Shown piece by piece: positions 27,664 through 36,320 of a stretch of DNA of 51,464 nt. The DNA is taken from the NCBI GenBank assembly GCA_903864835.1, contig CAIPHK010000037.1, positions 1-51,464 of the forward strand. The letters run 5' to 3'. The notes below the pieces were generated by a model that had not been told where the DNA came from, did no database searches, and worked only from the letters and a program-made list of their open reading frames with translations. This stretch comes from an uncultured bacterium (GTDB lineage Bacteria; Margulisbacteria; Marinamargulisbacteria; SXXA01). The translations under genes and the position numbers were made by a program. Positions within the stretch are counted from its first letter, which is position 1; each line of letters begins with the position of its first letter.

Positions 27664-27716
27664 CACCTCACCCCCCACCCCCTCTCCACGCACTCAGTGT
27701 GTAGAGAGGGGGTGGG
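27664..27716. repeat. intergenic inverted repeat
   Basis: CACCCCCTCTCCACGCA pairs imperfectly with TGTGTAGAGAGGGGGTG around a short centre. It starts a few bases after the stop of the 130-residue gene and may serve as its terminator. The CTCACCCC...CCCTCTC style resembles the 88-bp repeats at 34139, 35317 and 38178. Confidence 0.6.
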
Positions 27717-27755
27717 AAAAGTGACAGAAGATAAAAAAGGCGACTCGCCGTGCCC

Positions 27756-27814
27756 CACCTCACCCCGGCCTACGGCCACCCCTCTCCATTGACTATGTCA
27801 ATAGAGAAGGGCTG
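27756..27814. repeat. left arm of a 59-bp inverted repeat pair
   Basis: Begins CACCTCACCCCGGCCTACGG and ends GAGAAGGGCTG. It matches the reverse complement of 28100-28158 at 56 of 59 positions by eye. The arm itself contains small palindromes (GGCC-TAC-GGCC and ATTGAC-TAT-GTCAAT). Confidence 0.85.
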
Positions 27815-27831
27815 TCGGATATTTTTATCCT

Positions 27832-28068
27832 GGGTCAGTTAGCCGCCATACGTACCAATAGTTTTGATATTTTTTTGTACTATGAAATTCGCCATCCAAT
27901 TCGGTAATTAGAATCCGTTGGGTACAGTAAAAGTCTGCGATAAAACAGTGGGGGTTCTTCGAGATATACAAGCGTAATCGGACATCGCCGACGAAACTTT
28001 GTACGTAGACCTCCATGTTTCACAGTATCCCATCGCTTTTTTGACAATAAATTTAAACGATAATGCAA
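27832..28068 (-). pseudogene. frameshifted DUF559-type endonuclease relic
   Basis: Two overlapping minus-strand frames together give a DUF559 (restriction-endonuclease-fold, Vsr-like) signature. One reads LRTKFRRRCPI, the next FIADFYCTQRILITELDGEFH. In intact family members the KFRRQxPIG...VDFYC...LVIELDGGQH elements are in a single frame, so a frameshift has occurred near 27970-28000. The C-terminal part after ELDGEFH is not conserved. The relic lies between the two 59-bp inverted repeats, suggesting it was carried or trapped there. Confidence 0.65.
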
Positions 28069-28099
28069 TAAAGTTCACAGCAAACAAAAATATTACCCC

Positions 28100-28158
28100 C
28101 AGCCCTTCTCTGTTGACGCAGTCAATGGAGAGGGGTGGCCGTAGGCCGGGGTGAGGTG
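28100..28158. repeat. right arm of the 59-bp inverted repeat pair
   Basis: Begins CAGCCCTTCTC and ends GGGGTGAGGTG. It is the inverted counterpart of 27756-27814 and encloses 285 bp with the DUF559 relic. No target-site duplication is evident by eye. Confidence 0.85.
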
Positions 28159-28198
28159 AACACCAAAGGCACACTGGCTCCCAGCAAACCCAATACCC

Positions 28199-28348
28199 GC
28201 CCTGAGCCAAGGAAGGATCTAGCATTGCCAGTCCGACCGCGTTTCATCCTTGCGCCGCAAAGTGAACCAAATATCAACAGCCCTGAGCCAAGCGAAGCCG
28301 AATTTACTTCGGCGCAGCGCGTTTCATCTTTGCGCCGCAAAGTAAAAC
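28199..28348. repeat. two degenerate direct copies of a dispersed repeat
   Basis: Copies at about 28199-28267 and 28280-28348 each start CCCTGAGCCAAG and end with GCGTTTCATC[CT]TTGCGC followed by CGCAAAGT. The reverse complement of this end matches the repeat at 40806-40951 (ACTTCGCTACGCAAAGATG followed by AAACGCG), so the family is dispersed. The remaining DNA to 28476 is AT-rich and contains the typA promoter region; a TACAAT box near 28409-28414 is a candidate -10. Confidence 0.65.
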
Positions 28349-28476
28349 AAAATATCGAATGAAATCAAAACTTAAAAAATTACGACAACAATATTAGTTA
28401 AATGCGATACAATTGATCTTCACTTATCTTGGGAGACCCCCAAAGTATCTACTATTTTTTTTGAGTTGAGGAAATC

Positions 28477-30291
28477 ATGCATCAGTATAGTCACATTCGT
28501 AATATCGCCATTATCGCTCACGTTGACCATGGCAAAACCACTTTAGTGGATCAGTTATTTAAGCAAAGCGGAATGTATCGCGATAACCAAACCGTTTCCG
28601 AACGGTTGATGGATTCATCGGATTTAGAAAAAGAACGCGGAATCACCATTACATCTAAAAATGGTGCCTTCTATTATAAGGACTTCCGAATCAACATCAT
28701 CGACACTCCCGGACACGCGGACTTCGGTGGTCAGGTGGAACGGGTTCTTAAGATGGCCGACGGAGTATTGCTATTGGTCGATGCCCAAGAAGGTCCGATG
28801 CCCCAAACCTATTTTGTTCTCAAAAAAGCGTTGGCATTGGCCTTGCCGGTTATCGTGGTCATCAACAAAATTGATAAGCCTGCGGCGCGAATTGACTGGG
28901 TTCACGAACAAATTATTGAACTATTTATTCGTCTGGATGCCCCAGACGATGCACTGGAATTCCCAGTAATCTATGCATCGTCTCGTGACGGGTACACCTC
29001 CGAAGATCCATCAGCCCGAAGCGGCAATATGGACCCCTTATACCAAAAAATTATCGATTTTATGCCGTCCCCCAAGGGTGATGCAGATGCCCCTTTCCAA
29101 ATGTTGGTCAGTTCACTGAACTATTCGCCATTTTTGGGTCGATTGGGCGTTGGCAAAATTGCAAATGGCAAAGTAGTCATGAATCAAGCCGCCGTTATTG
29201 TTAGAGGCGATGATAGTCCGCCACTTCCATTCCGTATCACTAAACTCTATCGATTCGAGGGTAACGAAATGGTCGAGGCCACCGAAGCCAGCTTGGGCGA
29301 TATTATCGCACTGGCCGGAATCGAAAGTATCACGGTGGGCGAAACCGTCGCCGATCCATCGAATCCAGTGGCACTGTCTGCCGTCGAAATTGACCCGCCC
29401 ACAATTTCCGTAAACTTTGTACCCAATGACTCTCCGTTTGCAGGTACCGAGGGTAAATTTGTTACCTCACGCCATATAAAAGACCGATTGGATCGGGAGC
29501 TATTGTCCGACGTTGCACTTCATACCGAAGCATTACCCGATTCACCTGGATTTAAAGTATCCGGGCGTGGGGAACTTCACTTATCGATTTTGATCGAAAA
29601 AATGCGTCGTGAAGGCTACGAATTTTCAGTCACCCGCCCCAAAGTTATTTTTAAAGAAGAAAATGGCAAAAAATTAGAGCCGTATGAAGAACTCACCATC
29701 GACGTTGATGAAACCTATATGGGCAAAGTTATTGAAAATTTGGGCGGCCGAAAAGGGATGATGCTGGATATGGCACCTGAAGCGGGAATGGTTCGACTTA
29801 AGTATCGGATCCCGACTCGTGGATTGCTTGGTTTTAAATCTGAATTTATGACCGATACCAAGGGCATGGGCACCATGAACTATGTGTTCTTGGAATTCGG
29901 CCCCTTCAGCGGCGATATTCGTAACCGTAAAAATGGGGTATTGATCGCCAAAGAATCCTGCACAACCAATGGATATGCCTTAAGCAACCTTCAAGAACGT
30001 GCGGTCATGTTTTTACCCCCAGGCGAAAAGGTCTATGAAGGCCAAGTCGTTGGCGAAAATTCGCGGGAAGACGATATGATTGTGAACCCTTCCAAGGGTA
30101 AAAAACTGACGAACGTGCGTGCCTCCGGTACCGATGATGCGATCATGTTAACCCCGCCTCGGGTAATGAGCCTTGAGCAATGTATTTCCTACATCAACGA
30201 CGACGAATTGGTCGAAGTGACCCCGAAGAGCATTCGGCTTCGGAAGGTCTATTTAACCGAAAACGACCGGAAACGATATTCCAAAGGATAA
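28477..30291 (+). CDS. typA: ribosome-associated GTPase TypA/BipA
   Basis: A 604-residue translational GTPase that binds the ribosome and supports large-subunit assembly and stress or cold growth. G domain: IIAHVDHGKTTLVDQL (G1), RGITI (G2), DTPGHADFGG (G3), NKIDKPAAR (G4). The EF-G-like domains II, III and V and the TypA-specific C-terminal domain (about 480-600; KVYEGQVVGENSREDDM, TNVRASGTDDA) are all present, and the length is typical. The ATG has GAGGAAATC directly upstream, a good SD. It is the first gene of a plus-strand run with ndh 3 nt behind its stop. Confidence 0.97.
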   Translation: MHQYSHIRNIAIIAHVDHGKTTLVDQLFKQSGMYRDNQTVSERLMDSSDLEKERGITITSKNGAFYYKDFRINIIDTPGHADFGGQVERVLKMADGVLLLVDAQEGPMPQTYFVLKKALALALPVIVVINKIDKPAARIDWVHEQIIELFIRLDAPDDALEFPVIYASSRDGYTSEDPSARSGNMDPLYQKIIDFMPSPKGDADAPFQMLVSSLNYSPFLGRLGVGKIANGKVVMNQAAVIVRGDDSPPLPFRITKLYRFEGNEMVEATEASLGDIIALAGIESITVGETVADPSNPVALSAVEIDPPTISVNFVPNDSPFAGTEGKFVTSRHIKDRLDRELLSDVALHTEALPDSPGFKVSGRGELHLSILIEKMRREGYEFSVTRPKVIFKEENGKKLEPYEELTIDVDETYMGKVIENLGGRKGMMLDMAPEAGMVRLKYRIPTRGLLGFKSEFMTDTKGMGTMNYVFLEFGPFSGDIRNRKNGVLIAKESCTTNGYALSNLQERAVMFLPPGEKVYEGQVVGENSREDDMIVNPSKGKKLTNVRASGTDDAIMLTPPRVMSLEQCISYINDDELVEVTPKSIRLRKVYLTENDRKRYSKG

Positions 30292-30294
30292 TCC

Positions 30295-31545
30295 ATGGCA
30301 CGCCCTAAAGTTGTAATTATCGGTGGGGGGTTCGCTGGGCTCAATGTCGCCAAGGGATTGAGTTCAGCCAACGCTGATATTTTAATGATTGATCGTACCA
30401 ATCACCACCTGTTCCAGCCCTTGCTGTACCAGGTGGCAACGGCCACTCTCTCCCCTCGGGATATCGCGGCACCACTACGGTCGATTTTGAGAGAACAGAA
30501 AAACCTCAAGATCGAGATGGCCGAGGTCGCCAGTATCGACAAAACACAACGGGCCATTCATCTCTCAGACGGAACCACCAGAGACTATGATCACTTGGTG
30601 GTTGCAGTCGGTTCCCGACATTCCTACTTTGGCCACCCTGAATGGGAAGCCATTGCTCCCGGGCTAAAAACGCTGCAAGACGCGGTTCGAATTCGTGAGA
30701 AGATTTTGTCGTCCCTGGAAATTGCGGAACGCGTCGCGGATAAAGAGGATCAACGACAATACCTCACCTACGTCATCGTGGGTGGTGGTCCAACCGGCGT
30801 CGAAATGGCTGGAGCCATCGCTGAAATCGCTAAAAAATCGATTAAGGATGAGTTTCGGACCTTCGACATATCTGAAACCAGAATTATCTTGGTAGAAGGT
30901 GCCCCTCGGGTATTGATGCCCTACCCTGAGTCATTGTCTGCCATTGCTAAAGATAACCTCGAAGAGATGGGCGTTGAAGTCCGCCTTAATTCGATTGTCA
31001 CGGATATCCAACCCGATGGCATCCAAATTGGCGATGAATGGATTGCAACGAAGACCATCGTTTGGGCTGCCGGAAATATGGCGTCGCCCATGTTAAAAAC
31101 GCTGGGTGTACCAGTGGACCGCATTGGCCGGGTCGAAGTAGCCCCTGATTTAACGATCCCTGGCTATCCGGAGATCATGGTGATTGGCGACTGTTCCATG
31201 TCCATCGACTTAAAAACAAAAGCCCCGCTTCCGGGAATCGGACCAGTGGCCATGCAACAAGGCCATTATGCCGCCCGTGCACTCACCCTTCGTTTGTCCA
31301 ATAAAAAAGTGCCTCCGTTTGAATATTTCGATAAAGGAACGATGGCAACGATTGGCCATGGTCGCGCAGTGGCGTCGGTATTCGGCCTGCAATTTTCGGG
31401 CCTAATCGCCTGGATTTTGTGGTCTATTATTCACGTCGCGTATTTGGTTGGATTTCGAAACAAAGTGGTGGTCATGTTGGAATGGGCGTGGAGCATGATT
31501 AGTACCAAGCGTTCCGTCCGATTGATTGCACATTCAAAAAATTAA
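30295..31545 (+). CDS. ndh: type II NADH dehydrogenase
   Basis: A 416-residue flavoprotein that oxidises NADH and reduces quinone without pumping protons, at the inner face of the cytoplasmic membrane. The FAD-binding fold starts VVIIGGGFAGLNVAKGL. The NADH fold has YVIVGGGPTGVEMAGAIAE. HHLFQPLLYQVATATLSP is the typical NDH-2 segment near the quinone site. The C-terminal hydrophobic stretch (SGLIAWILWSIIHVAYLVGF) is the membrane-binding helix. Family length is normal. It follows typA by 3 nt and precedes proC by one base, indicating an operon. Confidence 0.93.
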   Translation: MARPKVVIIGGGFAGLNVAKGLSSANADILMIDRTNHHLFQPLLYQVATATLSPRDIAAPLRSILREQKNLKIEMAEVASIDKTQRAIHLSDGTTRDYDHLVVAVGSRHSYFGHPEWEAIAPGLKTLQDAVRIREKILSSLEIAERVADKEDQRQYLTYVIVGGGPTGVEMAGAIAEIAKKSIKDEFRTFDISETRIILVEGAPRVLMPYPESLSAIAKDNLEEMGVEVRLNSIVTDIQPDGIQIGDEWIATKTIVWAAGNMASPMLKTLGVPVDRIGRVEVAPDLTIPGYPEIMVIGDCSMSIDLKTKAPLPGIGPVAMQQGHYAARALTLRLSNKKVPPFEYFDKGTMATIGHGRAVASVFGLQFSGLIAWILWSIIHVAYLVGFRNKVVVMLEWAWSMISTKRSVRLIAHSKN

Positions 31546-31546
31546 A

Positions 31547-32338
31547 ATGACTCTCACGCTGGGATTTATCGGATTTGGAAAAATGGCCGAGGCCCTGTGG
31601 AACGGGGCCAGACCTCAATTAGCCCCTGAAGGCCATTGTGTATTTGAGATTAATGACTCACGACAAACGGTGGCCACCGACCTTGGGTTGAAGGTCACTT
31701 CGGTTGAGGCTCTTTCGCAACACGCCACCGTGATTATTTTGTGTATCAAGCCTCAAAACCTAGCAGATCTCCCGATCATTGATTTGGGAACTCATCGGCC
31801 CATTATTGTGAGTATCCTTGCCGGAACACCCATTTCAGCAATCGCCGAAAAATTCCCAGGATTGCCCATTGCGAGGGTCATGCCGAACACCCCCTGTATG
31901 GTGGGTGAAGGAATGAGCGCCATTACGTTTTCAGATGACGTGTCAGACACTCAGGCCACCGACATTCAAACGCTATTCAGATCCACTGGAGATGTGGTGG
32001 TGGTGCCCGAATCTTGGATGGACATGATTACCGGAATCAGCGGGAGTGGGCCGGCATTTTTATACCGATTATTTGGATCGGCAATCTCAGCCGCCGCCAC
32101 GCAAGGAATCCCCGAATCGATTGCCATTCAGCTTTTTGCCCAAACCTTAATTGGCGCCGGACGGATGGTCCAAAAATCCGGTAAATCACCGAATCAATTG
32201 GCGGCAGATGTGACGTCCCCCGGCGGGACCACGTTGGCCGGCTTAACTGAATTTGACCGCCATGAAATTGACCAGCACTTTACTGACGTGATATTAAAAG
32301 CCGCATATCGATCAAAGGAACTATCAGAAAAAAAATGA
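31547..32338 (+). CDS. proC: pyrroline-5-carboxylate reductase
   Basis: Last step of proline synthesis, reducing pyrroline-5-carboxylate with NAD(P)H. 263 residues. The Rossmann start LGFIGFGKMAEAL, RVMPNTPCMVGEGM, GITGSGPAFLY-type segment (GISGSGPAFLYRLF) and the C-terminal signature DVTSPGGTTLAGL are all present. I start at the ATG at 31547, one base after the ndh stop, because GFIGFGKM then sits at the family position; the ATG at 31526 lies inside ndh. Its TGA overlaps the ATG of the YggT gene. Confidence 0.95.
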   Translation: MTLTLGFIGFGKMAEALWNGARPQLAPEGHCVFEINDSRQTVATDLGLKVTSVEALSQHATVIILCIKPQNLADLPIIDLGTHRPIIVSILAGTPISAIAEKFPGLPIARVMPNTPCMVGEGMSAITFSDDVSDTQATDIQTLFRSTGDVVVVPESWMDMITGISGSGPAFLYRLFGSAISAAATQGIPESIAIQLFAQTLIGAGRMVQKSGKSPNQLAADVTSPGGTTLAGLTEFDRHEIDQHFTDVILKAAYRSKELSEKK

Positions 32339-32601
32339 TTCAAGACTACTCAATTTTGGCACGTATTGTCGATTTATTGTTTAACATTGTGTACTTTGCA
32401 TTGGTGGCGCGTGTAATTTTGTCATGGGTCCCCCATGATCCCTTTCATCCCGTAATCAATTTAATCAGCCAAATTACAGACCCCGTGTTGCGGCCCTTTC
32501 AACGCCTGGTTCCCCCACTTGCCGGATTTGATCTGTCGACACTGTTTGCTTTTTTTGCGTTGGAAATCGCCCGAACTCTGATACTTCGACTATTCTTTTA
32601 G
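32335..32601 (+). CDS. yggT: YggT-family membrane protein
   Basis: An 88-residue integral membrane protein with two hydrophobic segments (about 12-33 and 62-85) and the YggT signature LSWVPHDPFHPVINLISQITDPVLRPF. YggT proteins are linked to cell-division or thylakoid-nucleoid positioning in plastids and cyanobacteria and to osmotic tolerance; the molecular role is unsettled. The order proC-yggT-yggU is widespread in bacteria and supports the call. ATG overlaps the proC stop as ATGA, and its TAG overlaps the GTG of the next gene. Confidence 0.9.
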   Translation: MIQDYSILARIVDLLFNIVYFALVARVILSWVPHDPFHPVINLISQITDPVLRPFQRLVPPLAGFDLSTLFAFFALEIARTLILRLFF

Positions 32602-32900
32602 TGCAGCTTGCCGTCACGGCCGCTAAAGACGGAACGTTACTCTCGATAACAGTTGTTCCTCGGGGTGGAAAAACCAGTATTGCGGGTGTGATGGCCGATG
32701 GGACCCTTCGAATTAAATTAGGCGCCCCACCCGTGGATAACAAAGCCAACGAGGCACTGGTTCGATGGATGGCCAACCAATTAGATCTTTCAACCACTCA
32801 AATCAGTATTAAATCCGGCCACACCAGCCGCCGTAAAACCTTATGGATTGGACTATCTCCCGATGAATGTCTCCGCAGAATCAGCGCCCTTATTTGCTAG
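32601..32900 (+). CDS. yggU: DUF167 (YggU) protein
   Basis: A 99-residue protein of the DUF167 family: VVPRGGKTSIAGVMADGTLRIKLGAPPVDNKANEALVRWMA is the family core, split here by its own motifs PPVDNKAN and LGAPP. It is a small alpha/beta protein of unknown biochemical role, usually behind yggT. The start is GTG at 32601, overlapping the yggT stop (TAGTG). Its stop at 32898-32900 directly precedes the C13 tract, and its last 34 bases overlap rarA. Confidence 0.88.
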   Translation: MQLAVTAAKDGTLLSITVVPRGGKTSIAGVMADGTLRIKLGAPPVDNKANEALVRWMANQLDLSTTQISIKSGHTSRRKTLWIGLSPDECLRRISALIC

Positions 32901-34141
32901 CCCCCCCCCCCCCAAGTACAAAACCACTCGCCCATCGGCTAGCCCCGCGGTCGTTTGACGATTACGTCGGCCAAGAAGGGATCTTGGCCCCCGGAAAACC
33001 GTTGCGCCAGATGATCGATTCGGACCAACTCCGATCCGTACTACTCTGGGGACCGCCGGGATGTGGAAAGACCTCACTTGCCAGACTGATCGCCCGATCC
33101 ACTCAAAGCAAATTTGTCCCTACCAATGCCGTCAATACAGGGGTCGCAGAAATAAAAGTCGTCATTAAGGAGGCCGAACGACTTCCCGGACGAACATTGC
33201 TATTTGTCGATGAAATTCATCGGTTTAATAAGGCACAGCAGGATATTTTGTTACCCAGTGTGGAACGGGGCGTTATTACGCTCATCGGCGCCACCACCGA
33301 AAATCCGTTTTTTTCGGTGATCCCCGGGTTGTTGTCGCGGTGTTTAGTGGTGGAACTAAAACCGTTATCTCATGCCGATCTCACCCAAATTTTAACCAAA
33401 GCAACTACGCCCGGAGAATGGACTCCTGAGGCGTCAACCACCGCGATATCGATCGCCCAAGGCGATGCAAGACGCCTGTTAAATATCATCGAAACCGCCA
33501 CACTGTATTCGGAACGCCCCATTACCCCGGAGATCATCCAAGAAATTACCCAACATAGCGGGGTCAGCCATGGTGACGACTCCCATTACGACTTGGCCTC
33601 CGCAATGATCAAAAGCCTCCGGGCCTCCGATCCCGATGCCGCGTTGTATTGGGTCGCACGGTTACTTAAGGGCGGTGAAGATCCGAGGTTTATTGCCCGA
33701 CGTCTCATGATTTTTGCATCGGAAGATATTGGCAATGCGGATCCGACCGCCCTACCAATGGCCCACGCCGCTTTAGCTGCTACAGAAACCATCGGAATGC
33801 CCGAAGTACGGATTATTTTGGGACAAGTGGTCACCTATTTTGCAGCCGCCCCAAAGAGTAATGCGAGCTATGTGGCGATTAACGCCGCAATGGCATGGAT
33901 TGATGCGGGGAACATCGACCCCGTCCCTCCCTACTTGCGAAGTAGCAACTATCAGGGTGCGGATCGATTGGGGTTGGGTAAGGGGTATCAGTATCCGCAC
34001 GATTTTGAGGATGGGGTTGTGGAGCAGGCGTTATGGTCGGAGGCGACAACGTTTTATGCGCCTAAGGATCGTGGGCGGGAACGAGACCTTAAACAACGAC
34101 TTGATCAGCTACAACTTAAGAAGCGAGGGCTTCGGGGGTAA
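32867..34141 (+). CDS. rarA: replication-associated AAA+ ATPase RarA (MgsA)
   Basis: A 424-residue clamp-loader-like ATPase acting at stalled forks. Sequence elements in order: LAPRSFDDYVGQEGIL, Walker A WGPPGCGKTSL, DEIHRFNKAQQDILLPSVE (Walker B), IGATTENPFFSV (sensor 1), LLSRCLVVEL (arginine finger), then GDARRLLNIIE (sensor 2) and the tetramerisation domain ending PHDF. The start is the ATG at 32867 inside yggU. The N-terminus contains PPPP encoded by a run of 13 C (32901-32913); any length change there would shift the frame before the ATPase domain. Its TAA stop is the first codon of an 88-bp repeat. An N-terminal PIP-like peptide is not obvious. Confidence 0.93.
   Translation: MSPQNQRPYLLAPPPPSTKPLAHRLAPRSFDDYVGQEGILAPGKPLRQMIDSDQLRSVLLWGPPGCGKTSLARLIARSTQSKFVPTNAVNTGVAEIKVVIKEAERLPGRTLLFVDEIHRFNKAQQDILLPSVERGVITLIGATTENPFFSVIPGLLSRCLVVELKPLSHADLTQILTKATTPGEWTPEASTTAISIAQGDARRLLNIIETATLYSERPITPEIIQEITQHSGVSHGDDSHYDLASAMIKSLRASDPDAALYWVARLLKGGEDPRFIARRLMIFASEDIGNADPTALPMAHAALAATETIGMPEVRIILGQVVTYFAAAPKSNASYVAINAAMAWIDAGNIDPVPPYLRSSNYQGADRLGLGKGYQYPHDFEDGVVEQALWSEATTFYAPKDRGRERDLKQRLDQLQLKKRGLRG
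32901..32913. repeat. homopolymer C13 inside rarA
   Basis: Thirteen consecutive C, 35 bases after the rarA start and immediately after the yggU stop codon. Tracts of this length are prone to slipped-strand changes in replication and also to sequencing error. Confidence 0.95.
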
Positions 34142-34226
34142 CTCACCCCCACCCCCAATTTCCCCGTCCGGGAAAATTGAGGAGCCCCCTCTCTCCGTCA
34201 ACCGGATAGAGGGGGCAAAACAAAAT
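34139..34226. repeat. 88-bp dispersed repeat, copy 1
   Basis: Starts TAACTCACCCCCACCC, then TTTCCCCGTCCGGGAAAATTGAGG-type palindrome, then a second palindrome CCCCTCT...AGAGGGG, and ends GGCAAAACAAAAT. Its first three bases are the rarA stop codon. It lies between convergent rarA and cysA and may act as a bidirectional terminator. Confidence 0.93.
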
Positions 34227-34238
34227 ACCTATACGAAG

Positions 34239-35294
34239 TTAAATCGAAAAATCCTCGTAATACACCTTATCTTCTTCAACGCTGACAAAGACATCTCGCC
34301 CCGGTGTGAGCTGACTCAGATCCATTAATTTTGGATCTACCGCGACTTCGAAAACCTCGCCCCATTCACTGGTGAGTTCCACCCTTACATTGAGACCATG
34401 ATTTCTTAAGCGCTTGATGACCGCCCCAAATGGACGAGACCCTACTTCGTCCGGAGACAAATGAATCTTCATCGACGTCGGGCGGATATACGCACGAACC
34501 GCGTCACTTTGTCCGGTGGATTCCACTGTGCCAAACCGGGCTTCATGTTCCTCTACTCGGCCATGGAACAAGTTCACGTTGCCTATGAACCGGTACACAA
34601 AGGCATTGGCCGGCTGATGATAGACCTCTTCGGGGGTGCCTTCTTGCTCAATTTTCCCGTCTCGCATCACGACGATGCGATCTGCCACTTCCATCGCTTC
34701 ATCGACATCGTGCGTAACAAAAATACTGGTTATTCCCAGCGAATCATGAAGATTACGGAGCCACTGACGAAGCTCTTTTCGAATATTGGAATCCAGGGCG
34801 CCAAAGGGTTCGTCCAATAACAATACTTTGGGTTCCACCGCAAGGGCCCTAGCCAAGGCCACCCGTTGGCGTTGGCCACCGGACAATTGCGCGGGAAACC
34901 GATCGGCCAACCAATCCAGTTGAACCAACCGCAACAAGGTCATTACTTTTTCTTTGATCTGCGCATCGTCTAAGCGGGATCCCTTGGGCTTGACCCGAAG
35001 TCCGAATGCCACGTTTTCAAACACACTCATGTGCCGAAACAATGCGTAGTGCTGGAATACAAATCCGACACCGCGTTCACGGGCGGATTGGTCCTGAATA
35101 TTTTGGCCATTAAAATAAATGACGCCACAATCCGCGACATCCAAACCGGCGATAAGTCGTAGAAGGGTTGTTTTCCCCGATCCCGATGGGCCCAGCAATG
35201 CGACAAACTGCCCTGTTGGCACGGATAACGAGATATCCTTTAAGGCCGCAAAGGTGCCAAATTGCTTGGATACATTCTTAATTTCAATACTCAC
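34239..35294 (-). CDS. cysA: sulfate/thiosulfate ABC transporter ATPase CysA
   Basis: A 351-residue ATPase energising sulfate import. Walker [15 protein letters not shown]-loop [11 protein letters not shown], signature [15 protein letters not shown], Walker [13 protein letters not shown], and H-loop VTHD are present. The C-terminal TOBE-type regulatory part (about 240-350) contains [12 protein letters not shown]. The motif [20 protein letters not shown] is characteristic of CysA. The start is GTG at 35294 with AGGTG 6 nt upstream. It is the last gene of the sulfate operon but is set apart from cysW by 222 bp of repeats, which may lower its expression. Confidence 0.93.
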   Translation of the reverse strand: MSIEIKNVSKQFGTFAALKDISLSVPTGQFVALLGPSGSGKTTLLRLIAGLDVADCGVIYFNGQNIQDQSARERGVGFVFQHYALFRHMSVFENVAFGLRVKPKGSRLDDAQIKEKVMTLLRLVQLDWLADRFPAQLSGGQRQRVALARALAVEPKVLLLDEPFGALDSNIRKELRQWLRNLHDSLGITSIFVTHDVDEAMEVADRIVVMRDGKIEQEGTPEEVYHQPANAFVYRFIGNVNLFHGRVEEHEARFGTVESTGQSDAVRAYIRPTSMKIHLSPDEVGSRPFGAVIKRLRNHGLNVRVELTSEWGEVFEVAVDPKLMDLSQLTPGRDVFVSVEEDKVYYEDFSI

Positions 35295-35316
35295 CGTACA
35301 CCTGCCTTTCGTCTAA

Positions 35317-35404
35317 TAACTCACCCCCACCCCCAATTTCCCCGTCCGGGAAAATTGAGGAGCCCCCTCTCTCCGCCAACCGGATAGAGGGGGCAAAACA
35401 AAAT
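35317..35404. repeat. 88-bp dispersed repeat, copy 2
   Basis: Same orientation as copy 1 and identical by eye over 88 bp except for one base (CCGCCAACC in place of CCGTCAACC). It sits upstream of the cysA start inside the operon, so the cysA message carries its hairpins. Confidence 0.93.
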
Positions 35405-35433
35405 GCAGCACCGAAATAGTGAAGCTTGCATTT

Positions 35434-35513
35434 CTCTCCCTCTATGCGCTCATGCGTAGAGAGGGAGACCCTCAAATTTCCCGAACGGGGAATTTGAGGA
35501 AGAGGGTGAGTTA
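35434..35513. repeat. related palindromic repeat after cysW
   Basis: In reverse orientation it begins TAACTCACCCTCTTCC, contains TTCCCCGTTCGGGAA, and ends with a long hairpin (CTCCCTCTaTGCGC paired with GCGtAGAGAGGGAG). The architecture matches the 88-bp repeat but the sequence has diverged. It starts 3 bases after the cysW stop. Confidence 0.8.
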
Positions 35514-35516
35514 GAC

Positions 35517-36320
35517 TCATAGCGCCTCCGACTTCCGGTCAATCCGATATTCTAAATACCGCTTTAACACCAATGTAACGAGCGCAAACACAAGTAACAG
35601 CGTTGCCACGGCAAACGCCGCTGAAAATTGATATTCGTTGTACAAAATTTCGATGTGCAATGGCAAGGTATTGGTCATCCCACGAATATGTCCTGACACC
35701 ACCGACACCGCCCCAAACTCCCCGACCGCTCGCCCCGCCGCCAAGACCACCCCATACAAAATTCCCCATTTAATCTTAGGTACCGTCACCCGCCAAAAGA
35801 TCTGCCACCCGTTTGCCCCCAGCATATACGCCGCTTCTTCTTCTTGGTTTCCCTGTGATTGCATCAATGGAATCAATTCTCTGGCAACAAAGGGAAATGT
35901 CACAAAACAGGTCGCAAGGATAATTCCGGGCGTGGCAAAAATGATGTGAATTCCGTGGTCAATGAGCCACCGGCCCACGACGGATCGCCCCCCAAACAGC
36001 AAAACAAAAATAAGACCCGAAATGACCGGAGATACCGTGAATGGCAGATCAATCAGGGTAATCAGGAGATTTTTACCCCGAAAAGAATAATTAGTAATCA
36101 TCCAAGCCGCAGAAAGCCCAAATAACGTATTTGACACCACCGCCACTCCCGCTGCGATTAGGGTCAGCCTCAATGCATCCAAGGCCTCTGGCTCGCTAAT
36201 AGCGGCCCAATAGGTATGCATCCCTTGCTGAAACGCGGAAACAATCACCACCAAAATCGGCAATACTAAAAATACACTTAAAAATAGAACTGTGATTGCA
36301 ATGAGTATCCTACGAATCAC
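35517..36320 (-). CDS. cysW: sulfate ABC transporter permease CysW
   Basis: One of two permeases of the sulfate importer, 267 residues. It has about six membrane segments and the binding-protein-dependent transport signature around EEEAAYMLGANGWQIFWRVTVPKIKWGILYG. AVGEFGAVSVVSGHIRGMTNTLPLHIEILYNEY, in two pieces, is the CysW-type end of the EAA region. I start at the GTG at 36320: it overlaps the cysT stop as GTGA, has GGGGATGGA just upstream, and yields an N-terminus of family length. The longer frame from 36353 has no such support. Confidence 0.92.
   Translation of the reverse strand: MIRRILIAITVLFLSVFLVLPILVVIVSAFQQGMHTYWAAISEPEALDALRLTLIAAGVAVVSNTLFGLSAAWMITNYSFRGKNLLITLIDLPFTVSPVISGLIFVLLFGGRSVVGRWLIDHGIHIIFATPGIILATCFVTFPFVARELIPLMQSQGNQEEEAAYMLGANGWQIFWRVTVPKIKWGILYGVVLAAGRAVGEFGAVSVVSGHIRGMTNTLPLHIEILYNEYQFSAAFAVATLLLVFALVTLVLKRYLEYRIDRKSEAL

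Noticed and set aside
27908-28225. 105-residue minus-strand frame
   Set aside because: Crosses the right inverted-repeat arm; only the other two frames carry the DUF559 signature.
35284-35520. 78-residue minus-strand frame between cysW and cysA
   Set aside because: Made entirely of the 88-bp repeat and its relative; no SD.
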